DNA of 64,000 bases from Aestuariibius sp. HNIBRBA575 (lineage in GTDB: Bacteria; Pseudomonadota; Alphaproteobacteria; Rhodobacterales; Rhodobacteraceae). How positions within the stretch are numbered: the stretch's first letter is position 1; every line of letters starts with the position of its first letter. Positions 25,369 through 35,012 of this stretch are shown piece by piece. Under the pieces are notes generated by a model. The model ran no database searches and had not been told where the DNA came from. It was given only the letters and a program-made list of their open reading frames with translations. The position numbers were made by a program, and so were the translations under genes. Location of the stretch: positions 1,639,501-1,703,500 of the forward strand of contig NZ_CP162414.1 in assembly GCF_040932005.1 (NCBI RefSeq), given 5' to 3'.

Positions 25369-26033
25369 CGCGCAGTTTGAACGCTAATCGTAAAGAGGCC
25401 CAATCAGGGGAAACCCGGTCAGTTGTGATTTTTTTGCACGGATATGGGGCTAATAGCGCTGATCTGTTGGGATTGGCGGACCCTTTGGGCGAACATTTGC
25501 CTGATACGATGTTTATCGCGCCGGATGCGCCCGAACTTTGCGCCGGGGTGCCCGGTGGGTTTCAATGGTTTCCGATCCCATGGATTGATGGCTCATCCGA
25601 AGAAGAAAGCCGGGAAGGCATGTTTCGCGCCGAAGCCGACCTAAACGCATTTCTGGACGGTGTGATGGTCGACGAAGACATGTTGCCCGAACAGGTGATG
25701 TTGTTTGGGTTTTCCCAAGGCACGATGATGGCGCTGCATGTCGCCCCCCGTCGTGAGGATCCAGTTGCTGGGATTTGTGCCTTTTCGGGGCGTTTGTTGG
25801 AACCTGATTTGCTAGAAGACGAAGTGGTCTGTCGCCCGCCGGTTTTGTTGATCCACGGCGATCAGGACGATGTTGTGCCACCCCAATCCTTGCCCCAAGC
25901 GGCAGAGGCGCTTCAACAGGCGGGATGGAAAGAAGTTTACGCACATGTCATGAACGGCACCGCCCATGGGATCGCCCCAGATGGATTATCCGTGGCCTTA
26001 GCGTTTATGCGCGAACGGTTGGGGTATAGCTGA
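25365..26033 (+). CDS. Phospholipase/carboxylesterase family alpha/beta-hydrolase
   Basis: A 222-residue alpha/beta-hydrolase of the carboxylesterase/acyl-protein thioesterase family. The serine elbow is LFGFSQGTMMALH, the acid is in LLIHGDQDDVVPP, and the histidine is in GTAHGIAPDG. The oxyanion region is FLHGYGANSADLLGLAD. It should cleave short or medium acyl esters or thioesters in the cytosol. Its ATG overlaps the alkA stop by four bases. Confidence 0.88.
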   Translation: MTRSLNANRKEAQSGETRSVVIFLHGYGANSADLLGLADPLGEHLPDTMFIAPDAPELCAGVPGGFQWFPIPWIDGSSEEESREGMFRAEADLNAFLDGVMVDEDMLPEQVMLFGFSQGTMMALHVAPRREDPVAGICAFSGRLLEPDLLEDEVVCRPPVLLIHGDQDDVVPPQSLPQAAEALQQAGWKEVYAHVMNGTAHGIAPDGLSVALAFMRERLGYS

Positions 26034-26092
26034 TTAGCATATTGTTCAGACCTGTTCCTTAACCTGTAACAAAGTTCAAACGTGAGGGACGC

Positions 26093-26848
26093 ATGGAACG
26101 TCTGATCGCAATTGTTACCCCATCGTCCTGGCTGCATTGGTGGGTTAGCTTTGCTGTGCTTTTGGTGTCGATATGTTTGGCCAGCCTTGGTATCCGGGCG
26201 GCCTTGTTTGGCATTGCCGAGGTTGAGGTCACGCGCCAAATTATCGAAGCGCTGGTGATCGGAATTCCCTATGTTTTTGTGGCGCAATGGGGGTTGCAGC
26301 ACCTGAAATCATTGCAGGATAAACTGGCTGTTTTGGCGACCACGGATATGTTGACAGGGTTGCCGAATAGGCGCGCCTTTATGCAGGAACTCAGCGATCG
26401 ACAGGATCAGAACACCGCCGATTATGTGATGATGCTGGATGTGGATCATTTTAAGCGGATCAATGACACATTCGGTCATGATGTGGGCGATATCTGCTTG
26501 TCTCATCTGGCGGATGAGTTGCGAAATATTGTTAGATCAGAGGATGTTGTGGCCAGAATGGGGGGCGAAGAATTCGCCGTTATTTTGTCGCAGGTCAGCA
26601 AAGAAACCGCCATCCAAATCGGAGAGCGCATTGCCCAAGGCACGCATTTGCACATCCGTGATCATCCTGAACATGTGAATTTGACTGAATTAGACCCGCA
26701 GCATCGGTTAAAAGTGACCGTTTCGGTCGGTGCCTGTCGACCTAAAACCGGGGACAGCCCAAAGAGTATTTTGCGACGCGCGGATGCGGCCATGTATCAT
26801 GCGAAACGATCTGGACGTGCCCAATTGATCATACATCAAAAAGGGTAA
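26093..26848 (+). CDS. Membrane-bound GGDEF diguanylate cyclase
   Basis: A 251-residue protein with two N-terminal transmembrane helices (about residues 15-38 and 55-72), a short linker and a GGDEF domain. The active site reads ARMGGEEFAVIL, the allosteric I-site RSED is five residues upstream, and the domain opens with DMLTGLPNRRAF. It is expected to make c-di-GMP with product inhibition and so affect the motile-sessile switch. No separate sensor domain is visible. It is 59 bases after the esterase; a half CtrA-like TTAACC lies upstream but no full site. Confidence 0.93.
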   Translation: MERLIAIVTPSSWLHWWVSFAVLLVSICLASLGIRAALFGIAEVEVTRQIIEALVIGIPYVFVAQWGLQHLKSLQDKLAVLATTDMLTGLPNRRAFMQELSDRQDQNTADYVMMLDVDHFKRINDTFGHDVGDICLSHLADELRNIVRSEDVVARMGGEEFAVILSQVSKETAIQIGERIAQGTHLHIRDHPEHVNLTELDPQHRLKVTVSVGACRPKTGDSPKSILRRADAAMYHAKRSGRAQLIIHQKG

Positions 26849-26858
26849 GACGCTGATG

Positions 26859-27413
26859 TCACTCTTTTATTTCAGACCATTGACCCACAGGTAAATCATC
26901 TAGCCGCCACGCGCCGATTTGTGCGCGGATTAACCGCAATGTGGGATGCCCAACGGCGGCCGTCATTCGGCGCACCTGTCGATTTCGCCCTTCCCGCAAC
27001 GTCAGTGCGATCCAAGTGTCTGGGATCGATTTACGCACCCGAATGGGCGGGGTGCGGGGCCATAAATGGACTGGTTCATCAATGATCTGTGCCCGTGCGG
27101 GCAGGGTGATCCCGTCTTTTAGCGTCACACCTTGTTGTAGTTTTCGAATGGCCTCCGCGTCAGGAATGCCTTCCACTTGGGCCCAATAGGTTTTGGGCAT
27201 CTTGTGTTTTGGATTTGAAATTTTTGCCTGCAATCGCCCGTCATCGGTCAACAGCATCAGGCCTTCGCTGTCTCGATCCAAGCGCCCAGCCGGATAGACA
27301 CCTTTGACATCGATAAAATCCGACAATGTCCGCCGAGGCCCGTTTTCGGTCCCTTTATCGGTGAATTGTGAAAGAACATCGAATGGTTTGTTAAACATGA
27401 TTAATTTGCTCAT
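26859..27413 (-). CDS. 23S rRNA pseudouridine synthase, RluE-like
   Basis: A 184-residue RsuA/RluE-type pseudouridine synthase. The catalytic aspartate is D45 in [15 protein letters not shown]; other family features are [13 protein letters not shown] at the start and [23 protein letters not shown] near the end (the core RNRQVRRM). It has no N-terminal S4 domain, which favours RluE (U2457 of 23S rRNA) over RsuA or RluB. It converges on the diguanylate cyclase gene with 10 bases between. Confidence 0.9.
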   Translation of the reverse strand: MSKLIMFNKPFDVLSQFTDKGTENGPRRTLSDFIDVKGVYPAGRLDRDSEGLMLLTDDGRLQAKISNPKHKMPKTYWAQVEGIPDAEAIRKLQQGVTLKDGITLPARAQIIDEPVHLWPRTPPIRVRKSIPDTWIALTLREGRNRQVRRMTAAVGHPTLRLIRAQIGAWRLDDLPVGQWSEIKE

Positions 27414-27528
27414 GCCGAATATGTGTCAGGCCGTCGTGATTTGGGCAAGTGCGGAATATTGATGGCATTGTCATACCAAGGTTACGAATTGTCCCTAATT
27501 CTATGTTTGTGCAGACTATATGTAGGGG

Positions 27529-27556
27529 TTGTCAGGCGATAATCGCGCGATATAGT
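27529..27556 (+). promoter_or_regulatory. Sigma-70-type promoter for the HNH gene
   Basis: TTGTCA at 27529-27534 and TATAGT at 27551-27556 are separated by 16 bp. They lie about 70 bases before the chosen HNH start. Confidence 0.5.
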
Positions 27557-27624
27557 CAATATATGGCAGGGGCGGGGCTCCCGCTCTGATGCCGGATGGT
27601 AGACAGGGCAGGGATGCAATTGCG

Positions 27625-28224
27625 ATGGGTCATGTAACAAATAATACCGATTTCCGATCCCATTTTGTCAGGGAATCCGGCGGGTTAAAGAAGTTTCCAG
27701 CCCTTGTTCTCAATGCAGATTATCGCCCATTATCCTACTACCCGCTATCCCTATGGCCTTGGCAAGAGGCAATAAAAGCGGCGTGGTTGGATCGTGTGGA
27801 TATCGTCGCTGAATATGAAGAAGTGGTTCATTCGCCATCAACAGAGCTTAAAATTCCCTCCGTTGTTGTTCTGAAGGATTATGTAAAACCTCAAAAGCGC
27901 GTGGCCTTCACGCGCTTTAATTTGTTTCTAAGGGACGAATTTTGCTGCCAATATTGCGGTGCGCGTGGGGATTTAACCTTTGATCATGTGGTGCCGCGCG
28001 CGCGCGGTGGCGTGACGTCTTGGGAAAATGTCGTGGCGGCTTGTTCACGGTGCAATCTACGCAAAGGATCCCAAAGTTTGCGTCATTGCGGTATGAGTTT
28101 GCAAAAACCACCCCGCCAACCCACTGCTGAGGTTCTGCGAAACACGGGTCGTAAATTTCCACCAAATTTCCTACATGAAAGCTGGATGGATTTTCTGTAT
28201 TGGGATGCGGAATTGGACGCCTAA
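27625..28224 (+). CDS. HNH endonuclease domain protein
   Basis: A 199-residue HNH protein. The two CxxC zinc pairs flank the catalytic core: CCQYCGARGDLTFDHVVPR, then AACSRCNLRKGS. The N-terminal half (FPALVLNADYRPLSYYPLSL) and the ending HESWMDFLYWDAELDA are characteristic of a single-copy protein found throughout alphaproteobacteria. Its role is unproven; a housekeeping DNA-repair or nicking function is more likely than a mobile-element origin because it sits alone among core genes. An in-frame ATG at 27589 would add 12 residues. Confidence 0.87.
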   Translation: MGHVTNNTDFRSHFVRESGGLKKFPALVLNADYRPLSYYPLSLWPWQEAIKAAWLDRVDIVAEYEEVVHSPSTELKIPSVVVLKDYVKPQKRVAFTRFNLFLRDEFCCQYCGARGDLTFDHVVPRARGGVTSWENVVAACSRCNLRKGSQSLRHCGMSLQKPPRQPTAEVLRNTGRKFPPNFLHESWMDFLYWDAELDA

Positions 28225-28291
28225 TAAATTAGTACATTCTTTTGGCCAACTCGCTGCTAGACTTTGGTTTCTATGTTCATTAGGAAGGCTT

Positions 28292-28305
28292 CGTTAGCGC
28301 TAACG
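28292..28305. promoter_or_regulatory. LacI-family operator before zwf
   Basis: CGTTAGCGCTAACG is a perfect 14-bp palindrome with the central CG typical of LacI/GalR operators. It is 37 bases before the zwf start. A related TGTTAGCGTTATCA precedes glk, beside the lacI gene at 41999-43024. Confidence 0.7.
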
Positions 28306-28341
28306 TCACTCGAACGCCGCGAAAGCCACAGGAGAACCCCA

Positions 28342-29796
28342 ATGGTATCACGTATCATTCCGGTCGAATGTTTTGATCTGGTCATTTTTGGCGGCACAGG
28401 GGATTTGGCAAGACGCAAGATTTTGCCGGGTTTATTCCGCCGTTTCCTTGGCGGGCAAATGCCTGAAAACGCTCGGATAATTGGCGCTGCGCGATCCAAT
28501 TTGGATGACGCAGAATATCGTGACATGGTTGCGGGCGCCATCACTGAATTTGGTGGTGCAGAAGCCAAAGATACCGAATGCCTGAGCCGGTTCTTAAAGC
28601 AGCTGCATTATGTGCAGGTTGACGCGCGCGGCACTGACGGCTGGGCCGATCTGGCCGGTTTGATGAAACCTGACGTTATTCGCGCCTTCTATTTCTCGGT
28701 CGGGCCGGGCCTATTTGGCGATCTGGCGGAACGTTTGCATCTGCACAAAATCGCCGATGCTCAGAGCCGGATTGTGGTTGAAAAACCCTTTGGGCGTGAT
28801 CTGGAAACCGCACGCGCATTGAACGAAACCTTGGCGTTACATTTTGACGAGCAACAGATTTACCGGATCGATCATTATCTGGGCAAAGAAACAGTTCAAA
28901 ACCTGATGGCGGTACGGTTTGGTAATGTGCTGTTTGAACCGCTTTGGAACAATCACTACGTTGATCACATCCAGATCACGGTGGCCGAAACGGTCGGCGT
29001 TGGGGGGCGCGGCGGGTATTATGACAAATCCGGCGCGATGCGCGATATGGTGCAAAACCATCTGATGCAATTGCTGTGTCTGATTGCGATGGAACCGCCC
29101 AGCATGTTCGAAGCGGACGCAGTTCGGGACGAAAAGCTAAAGGTTATCCGTGCCTTACAGCCTGTTGATTACCATCAAATCGTACGTGGCCAGTATAATG
29201 CGACGGACAAGACCCAGAACTATCGTGATGACGCAGAAAATCCACGATCCCACACAGAAAGCTTTGTTGCGCTGAAATGCCATATCAACAATTGGCGTTG
29301 GGCGGGCGTGCCATTTTATATGCGCACGGGCAAACGCCTAAAGGCGCGGAATTCCGAAATTTCCGTGGTATTTAAGGATTTAGGTCATTCGATTTTTGAA
29401 GGCGACGAGGCGCGCCACCGCAACATTCTGACCATTCGGTTGCAACCCAATGAAGGCATTGATTTGCAAGTGACAATCAAGGAACCGGGACCGGGCGGGA
29501 TGCGACTGGTGGATGTGCCTTTGGACATGACCTTTGCTGATGCGTTGGGCCCGGATGCGGATGGCGGGTCGGATGCGTATGAACGACTGATTATGGATGT
29601 GATCCGTGGCAACCAAACCCTGTTTATGCGCGGTGACGAAGTCGAAGCCGCGTGGTCATGGACCGATCCGATCATCAATGGCTGGCAGGAACGCAATGAC
29701 GTGCCCAAAGAATATGATACCGGGTCATCCGGCCCAGAGGATTCATTGATGTTGTTGCATCGGGATGGCCGAAGATGGCATGAGATCAAAGCGTAA
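28342..29796 (+). CDS. zwf: Glucose-6-phosphate 1-dehydrogenase
   Basis: A 484-residue enzyme converting glucose-6-phosphate to 6-phosphogluconolactone with NAD(P)+. The coenzyme motif is VIFGGTGDLARRKILPGL, and the active site is RIDHYLGKETVQNLM with the catalytic histidine region. AGGAGAA precedes ATG 28342; in-frame sequence further upstream runs through the operator and is not coding. It heads zwf-pgl-pgi, the entry to the Entner-Doudoroff pathway, and is likely repressed through the palindrome at 28292-28305. Confidence 0.95.
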   Translation: MVSRIIPVECFDLVIFGGTGDLARRKILPGLFRRFLGGQMPENARIIGAARSNLDDAEYRDMVAGAITEFGGAEAKDTECLSRFLKQLHYVQVDARGTDGWADLAGLMKPDVIRAFYFSVGPGLFGDLAERLHLHKIADAQSRIVVEKPFGRDLETARALNETLALHFDEQQIYRIDHYLGKETVQNLMAVRFGNVLFEPLWNNHYVDHIQITVAETVGVGGRGGYYDKSGAMRDMVQNHLMQLLCLIAMEPPSMFEADAVRDEKLKVIRALQPVDYHQIVRGQYNATDKTQNYRDDAENPRSHTESFVALKCHINNWRWAGVPFYMRTGKRLKARNSEISVVFKDLGHSIFEGDEARHRNILTIRLQPNEGIDLQVTIKEPGPGGMRLVDVPLDMTFADALGPDADGGSDAYERLIMDVIRGNQTLFMRGDEVEAAWSWTDPIINGWQERNDVPKEYDTGSSGPEDSLMLLHRDGRRWHEIKA

Positions 29797-29874
29797 CCAT
29801 CTGGGGACGTTTAGAATAAAGGGCAGGGCGCGGCCGGTTTGGTAGCGCTGTTGCAACAAACGATAGGACAACCC

Positions 29875-30546
29875 ATGAAGCTGATCGAATATGCCGATGG
29901 CGAAATGATGATGATGGATCTGGCCAATATTTTGGCCGGCGAGTTGGAAAATGCGTTGTTCCAAGGCGACAAAGTCACCTTTGCGGTGCCGGGTGGAACC
30001 ACGCCGGGTCCGATTTTTGATGTGCTCAGCGGTGTGGACCTGAATTGGGCCAATGTTCGGGTGATGTTAACCGATGAACGTTGGGTTCCTGAAACCTCTG
30101 ACCGGTCCAACACGCGTTTGTTACGGCAGCGGTTTTTAACCGACCGTGCCGCCGCCGCGCAATTGCTGCCGCTATATGCCAATGCCGACATTCCAGAGGC
30201 GGTGATCAATGAATTAGAAGCCCAGATCGCGCCCGCATTGCCCATCGATATTTGCCTGTTAGGCATGGGGGCAGACATGCACACAGCGTCCATTTTCCCC
30301 GGTGCGGATCAATTACACGAAGCGCTGCATGGGGATGCGATTTTGGTGCCCATGCGTGCGCCCGGCGCAGGAGAGCCGCGGATTACGCTATCTGCCAAAG
30401 TGTTGAATGCAGCGATAAACAAACACATTCTCATCAAAGGCAATGACAAACGCGAAGCCCTGGAGGCTGCGCAAAAATTACAACCCGAAGACGCACCCGT
30501 TGCAGCGATCCTAAAGGGTGCAACAATCCATTGGGCCGAAAGCTAG
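29875..30546 (+). CDS. pgl: 6-phosphogluconolactonase
   Basis: A 223-residue SOL/DevB-type lactonase hydrolysing 6-phosphogluconolactone. Family motifs are VTFAVPGGTTPGPIFDVL near residue 35, VMLTDERWVPETSDRSN in the middle, and LLGMGADMHTASIFPGA with the catalytic histidine region. ATG 29875 follows AGGACA. It lies 78 bases after zwf and 15 before pgi, in one operon. Confidence 0.93.
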   Translation: MKLIEYADGEMMMMDLANILAGELENALFQGDKVTFAVPGGTTPGPIFDVLSGVDLNWANVRVMLTDERWVPETSDRSNTRLLRQRFLTDRAAAAQLLPLYANADIPEAVINELEAQIAPALPIDICLLGMGADMHTASIFPGADQLHEALHGDAILVPMRAPGAGEPRITLSAKVLNAAINKHILIKGNDKREALEAAQKLQPEDAPVAAILKGATIHWAES

Positions 30547-30561
30547 AGGCAATTCAAAACC

Positions 30562-32169
30562 ATGTTTGACACGCTGCGCAACCACCAGAAATCGATCGCT
30601 CATCGCCGCTTTGAAACCCTGTTTGACGCGCCCGACACCCCAGATCGTGCGCAGGATTTTTCAGCGCAAATGGGGGATCTGGTGCTGGATTATTCCAAAA
30701 CCAATATCGACAGCGCCGCGCGGGACTTGTTGATTGATCTGCTGACCCAAACTGGTGTGGCTGAAAAACGCGACGCGATGTTTGCCGGTGCGCTGATCAA
30801 TGAAACCGAAACCCGCGCCGTTTTGCACACTGCCTTGCGCAATCTGGATGGCGGCCCGGTTCATGTTGACGGCCAAGACGTCATGCCCGACATTTTGGAA
30901 ACGCTCGACCGTATGGCCGCCTTTGCCGAGGTAGTGCGCGATGGGTCCTATATGGGCGCGGGCGGTAAAATTACCGACGTGATCAATATCGGTATCGGTG
31001 GGTCCGACCTGGGTCCGGCCATGGCAGTGAAGGCTTTGGCCCCATATGCGGACGGGCCGCGTTGTCACTTTGTGTCTAACGTTGATCCCTCTGATATTGC
31101 AGGTGTTTTGCGCGTTTGTGATCCGGCCACGACACTGGTGATTGTGGCCTCAAAAACCTTTACCACCATCGAAACCATGACCAATGCCCGCACGGCTATG
31201 GCCTGGATGAGCGATCTGGTCGGCAATCCCGGTCATCAATTTGCCGCCCTCAGCACGGCGGCGGATAAAACCGGCGCTTTTGGCATTGCCCCAGAACGGG
31301 TGTTTGGCTTTGAGGATTGGGTTGGTGGGCGTTATTCCATGTGGGGGCCGATTGGCCTGTCGCTGATGATCGCGATTGGACCGGATGCGTTCCGCGCGTT
31401 TTTGCGGGGTGGTCAGGCGATGGATCGGCATTTTTGCGCGGCGGACTGGCAGGAAAACCTGCCTGCGATGTTGGCTTTGGTCGGGATCTGGCACAATCAG
31501 GTCTGTGATTATGCCACGCGCGCCGTATTGCCCTATGATAACAACCTATTGCGCCTGCCTGCCTATTTGCAGCAGCTGGAAATGGAAAGTAACGGCAAAG
31601 GTGTCAGCATGGATGGCGCTGATTTACCGGTGCAGTCCGGGCCTGTTGTCTGGGGTGAACCCGGCACCAACGGTCAGCACGCCTTTTATCAGTTGATCCA
31701 CCAAGGCACGCGGGTCATTCCCTGTGAATTTCTGGTCGCGGCCCGTGGTCATGAGGATGACTTACATCATCAACATCAATTGCTTGTCGCCAATTGCCTT
31801 GCCCAATCCGAAGCCCTGATGAAGGGGCGCGATCTGGAACAGGCCCGCGCAAAAGTTGCCGATAAATTCACCGGAGAAGAGTTGGAACGTCAAGCGCATC
31901 ATCGGGTTTTCCCCGGCAATCGCCCATCTACGACGTTGGCCTATCCGTTGCTGGATCCGTTTATGCTGGGGCAGATTATCGCGCTATATGAACATCGCGT
32001 TTTCGTCGAAGGCGTGGTTCTGGGCCTGAATTCCTATGATCAATGGGGCGTTGAGCTGGGCAAAGAATTGGCCACAGCCCTGCAACCCATTGTTGAAGGG
32101 GCGGATGCATCCGGCAAAGATGGCTCAACCGCTAATCTGGTTGCGATGCTGCGTAAAAACGGGCTTTAG
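30562..32169 (+). CDS. pgi: Glucose-6-phosphate isomerase
   Basis: A 535-residue isomerase interconverting glucose-6-phosphate and fructose-6-phosphate. Signature regions are [19 protein letters not shown] (phosphate binding), [20 protein letters not shown] with the catalytic glutamate, and the C-terminal [17 protein letters not shown] with the catalytic lysine. The joining of pgi to zwf and pgl lets fructose-6-phosphate from gluconeogenesis be returned to the Entner-Doudoroff route. Its end overlaps the convergent thioesterase stop by four bases. Confidence 0.95.
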   Translation: MFDTLRNHQKSIAHRRFETLFDAPDTPDRAQDFSAQMGDLVLDYSKTNIDSAARDLLIDLLTQTGVAEKRDAMFAGALINETETRAVLHTALRNLDGGPVHVDGQDVMPDILETLDRMAAFAEVVRDGSYMGAGGKITDVINIGIGGSDLGPAMAVKALAPYADGPRCHFVSNVDPSDIAGVLRVCDPATTLVIVASKTFTTIETMTNARTAMAWMSDLVGNPGHQFAALSTAADKTGAFGIAPERVFGFEDWVGGRYSMWGPIGLSLMIAIGPDAFRAFLRGGQAMDRHFCAADWQENLPAMLALVGIWHNQVCDYATRAVLPYDNNLLRLPAYLQQLEMESNGKGVSMDGADLPVQSGPVVWGEPGTNGQHAFYQLIHQGTRVIPCEFLVAARGHEDDLHHQHQLLVANCLAQSEALMKGRDLEQARAKVADKFTGEELERQAHHRVFPGNRPSTTLAYPLLDPFMLGQIIALYEHRVFVEGVVLGLNSYDQWGVELGKELATALQPIVEGADASGKDGSTANLVAMLRKNGL

Positions 32170-32651
32170 ACCGCGCTGATTGCGCCATCTTGTTTGGTCA
32201 GGATGGTGATCAGGTCGGGTGTCAGCGCCATTTTGCCGCCTTCTGGGGCCAACAGAACCAAAACGGCATGTGACGTGGTGCACAAAACCGGCTGACCATC
32301 ACGCAGCGCATAAACGGCATAATCCATGGTGAACGATGTGCGACGATAATCGCGCACGCGTGACGTAACCACGTAATCTTCGTTCATGTGCATTTCGCCC
32401 AGATAGTCGATGCCAACCTGACGAATGACAAATTTCGGCTGTCCGGGGCCAAAATAGGACAACTTACGCGCGGATAACCATGCAAGCCGGACATTTTCAA
32501 ACCAGCTGAGATAGGCGGCGTTGTTCACATGCGCCAATGGATCCATGTCCGACCAATGGGTGCGATCCGCGATGCCAAAACTCCATGCATCCGTGATCCC
32601 CAGATTGGCCAGATCGGTTTTATCAAAAGGGGTGTGATACGGCACAGACAT
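32166..32651 (-). CDS. Acyl-CoA thioesterase, 4HBT hot-dog family
   Basis: A 161-residue hot-dog-fold thioesterase related to 4-hydroxybenzoyl-CoA thioesterase and YbgC. The active-site block is [20 protein letters not shown] with the catalytic aspartate, followed by [20 protein letters not shown]. It should hydrolyse short acyl-CoA esters in the cytosol. I chose ATG 32651, with GGAAA upstream; a start at 32666 adds five residues. It lies just upstream of the tRNA-Gly gene on the plus-coordinate side. Confidence 0.88.
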   Translation of the reverse strand: MSVPYHTPFDKTDLANLGITDAWSFGIADRTHWSDMDPLAHVNNAAYLSWFENVRLAWLSARKLSYFGPGQPKFVIRQVGIDYLGEMHMNEDYVVTSRVRDYRRTSFTMDYAVYALRDGQPVLCTTSHAVLVLLAPEGGKMALTPDLITILTKQDGAISAV

Positions 32652-32689
32652 CGCGGATATTTCCATTGGACAATGGGAATGGGTAAAAT

Positions 32690-32763
32690 TGGAGCGGGTA
32701 ACGAGAATCGAACTCGTAACTAAAGCTTGGGAAGCTGCCGTGATACCTTTTCACCATACCCGC
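32690..32763 (-). tRNA. tRNA-Gly (anticodon CCC)
   Basis: The complement folds as a 74-base tRNA with encoded CCA. The acceptor stem GCGGGTA/TACCCGC, D-stem GTGA/TCAC and T-stem ACGAG/CTCGT are all perfect. The anticodon loop TTCCCAA gives CCC, reading GGG. The lower anticodon stem is weak, with a C-U mismatch at 28-42 and a G-U at 27-43. Confidence 0.93.
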
Positions 32764-32828
32764 TCGCTGGGGTGGTGACTAATCCGATGGCTGTGGCGGG
32801 TCAAGTCGGATTGCACCTGACAATTTGA

Positions 32829-32871
32829 TTTGAGGGCAATTGCGCCGACATGTGACGCCTTTGCCCTCAAA
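32829..32871. terminator. Long hairpin downstream of the reactivase gene
   Basis: TTTGAGGGCAA and TTGCCCTCAAA form a perfect 11-bp stem around a 21-base loop, starting nine bases after the reactivase stop. It lies between this gene and tRNA-Gly. It probably terminates the reactivase transcript, although a classic T-run is lacking. Confidence 0.6.
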
Positions 32872-32879
32872 ATGGGTCT

Positions 32880-34922
32880 TTAACCGCGGCGCCGTCGGCG
32901 CCGTCCACCTGCATTATCCCCGCCGCCAGTGTTAAAGTTCACCTGCGGCAGGGTCACAATCGCGGACAGTTCTGGGAATGTATCCGTGGCGTGGGGGATG
33001 GCATTGGCATTGACGAAATGCTCTTGGAATTTGGGTTCAATCGCGGTTTCGACTTTGGTGATCTCATGCACCATCGTTTCGATCTGGGCGCGTGCAGCGA
33101 CGGAACACAGGGCGATCCGCGCGCCAGTGCCAGCGGCATTGCCCGCCGAAAACACTTGGTTCAATGGCGCATCTGGGATCATGCCCAAAACCATCGCATG
33201 TTTTGGCGAAATATGCGCGCCAAACGCCCCGGCCAACACCACGCGGTCCACTTTGTCGACGCCCATTTCGTCCATCAACAAACGCGCCCCTGCATAGAGC
33301 GCGGATTTGGCCAATTGGATGGCGCGAATGTCGCCTTGGGTCACGGTGATCAACGGTCCGCCATCGGCTGTGCCATCATGCAGGACGTAGGAATACGTGC
33401 GACCTTCAGGGATGTTGCGCGGCGTTCCGGTGGCTTCGGCCGATCCGATCAACCCGGATGGATCCAGCAGCCCCGCGATGCGCATTTCAGCCACCGCTTC
33501 GATAATGCCTGATCCACAGATGCCAGTGATGCCGGACACGGCGATGGCCGCATCAAAGCCGGGTTCGTCTGACCAGATGTCGCTGCCAATGACCCGGAAA
33601 CGCGGTTCTTTGGTGACGGGGTCAATTTCAACCCGTTCAATCGCACCGGGGGCGGCGCGTTGGCCTGACGAAATCTGCGCCCCTTCAAAGGCGGGACCGG
33701 TGGGGGATGAACAGGCCAGAACGCGGGTTTTATCGCCCAGCAGAATTTCGGCATTGGTGCCCACATCGACGATCAACACCAGATCGTCGGATTGGCCCGG
33801 TTGTTCCGACAGCGCCACCGCAGCCGCGTCCGCGCCCACATGGCCGGCGATACAGGGCAGGATATAGACCTGCGCGGCCGGGTTGAGCGCGGTTAGGTCC
33901 AGATCGCGGGCCTCTATCGATAGGGAATTTGAGGTGGCCAAGGCAAAAGGCGCCTGACCCAATTCCACCGGATCGATGCCCATCAACAGATGATGCATGA
34001 CCGGATTGCAGACAAAAACCGCCTCTAGGATTTGATCAGGGGAAATGTCAATTTGTTCTGCAATTTCAATGGATAGCGTGTTCAATGCTGCGCGCACGGA
34101 TTTGGTCATTTCCTGATCGCCGCCCGGGTTCATCATCGCATATGACACCCGACTCATCAGGTCTTCTCCGAACCGGATTTGCGGGTTCATGATACCAGAT
34201 GAGGCCGCCACAGACCCGTCGCGCAGATCGGTCAAATGCGCGGCGATGGTGGTCGATCCCAGATCAATTGCCAAACCGTAGGGCGTGGAATCGTCATAGC
34301 CGGGGGCAACATTAATCAGCGTGTGATGCGTGGCGTTATGGCCTTTGTGCAGGGTCACAGTGACCTGCCATTTGCCTTTGCGCAGGGCCGGTTGCAGGCC
34401 GCGCAGAACCGAAATTGGCGCATGAATATCGGTGATCTGCCATTGATCCGCCAAGGCCGCAATCAGCCGTTCCAGATCACCAGTGGGTTCATGCATATCC
34501 GGTTCGGCCACATCCACGACAACCTGACGGATTGCGGGATCCATCGCCATCGGGCGGGCATCCACGGCTTTGCGCACAACTTGGCGGTGGACCTGACTTT
34601 CTGGGGGCACATCAATCACAACGTCGCCCTGAACCGCCGCCTGACAGCCCAGCCGCCGCCCATCCAGCAGGCCGCGTTTGTCCTGATAGCGTTGCTCAAC
34701 CGCGTTCCAGTCGCTCAGCGCATCCGGCTGAACCGTAACGCCATGTTTGGCAAATTCACCATAAGACGGCGTAATCTGACATTTCGAACAAATACCACGC
34801 CCGCCGCAAACGGAATCCAAATCCACCCCCAATTGACGGGCGGCGGTTAGAATAGGGGTCCCAATCGGGAAATTCCCGCGCTTGCCAGACGGGGTAAAGA
34901 TCACAAGTGGGTCGTTGGTCAT
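32880..34922 (-). CDS. ASKHA-domain corrinoid-protein reactivase (RamA/RACo-like, DUF4445)
   Basis: A 680-residue protein that reactivates oxidised Co(II) corrinoid proteins, using ATP and an iron-sulphur centre. The N-terminal [2Fe-2S] domain has C39, C45 and C48 in CGGRGICSKC plus a cysteine near residue 92. After a linker, the C-terminal ASKHA ATPase domain shows GLAIDLGSTTIAAHL and LIVDVGTNAEILLG. It is the expected partner of MttB-type methyltransferases, one of which is at 4538-6094. The protein ends in a glycine-rich tail and six arginines (GGRRRRRRG), echoed in the methyl-THF methyltransferase at 44111. It is transcribed alone. Confidence 0.9.
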   Translation of the reverse strand: MTNDPLVIFTPSGKRGNFPIGTPILTAARQLGVDLDSVCGGRGICSKCQITPSYGEFAKHGVTVQPDALSDWNAVEQRYQDKRGLLDGRRLGCQAAVQGDVVIDVPPESQVHRQVVRKAVDARPMAMDPAIRQVVVDVAEPDMHEPTGDLERLIAALADQWQITDIHAPISVLRGLQPALRKGKWQVTVTLHKGHNATHHTLINVAPGYDDSTPYGLAIDLGSTTIAAHLTDLRDGSVAASSGIMNPQIRFGEDLMSRVSYAMMNPGGDQEMTKSVRAALNTLSIEIAEQIDISPDQILEAVFVCNPVMHHLLMGIDPVELGQAPFALATSNSLSIEARDLDLTALNPAAQVYILPCIAGHVGADAAAVALSEQPGQSDDLVLIVDVGTNAEILLGDKTRVLACSSPTGPAFEGAQISSGQRAAPGAIERVEIDPVTKEPRFRVIGSDIWSDEPGFDAAIAVSGITGICGSGIIEAVAEMRIAGLLDPSGLIGSAEATGTPRNIPEGRTYSYVLHDGTADGGPLITVTQGDIRAIQLAKSALYAGARLLMDEMGVDKVDRVVLAGAFGAHISPKHAMVLGMIPDAPLNQVFSAGNAAGTGARIALCSVAARAQIETMVHEITKVETAIEPKFQEHFVNANAIPHATDTFPELSAIVTLPQVNFNTGGGDNAGGRRRRRRG

Positions 34923-35012
34923 AATATCGGCCTTTGATCACGGTTTTGGGCAAGATAGGTCAACACGTTCCCGAGCAAAGTTAAAAACGCGTCCTGTCAG
35001 TGTCGCTTAACG

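Noticed and set aside
33397..33867. 156-codon plus-strand open frame
   Set aside because: Antisense to the ASKHA reactivase; no start signal and an implausible proline/serine-rich composition.
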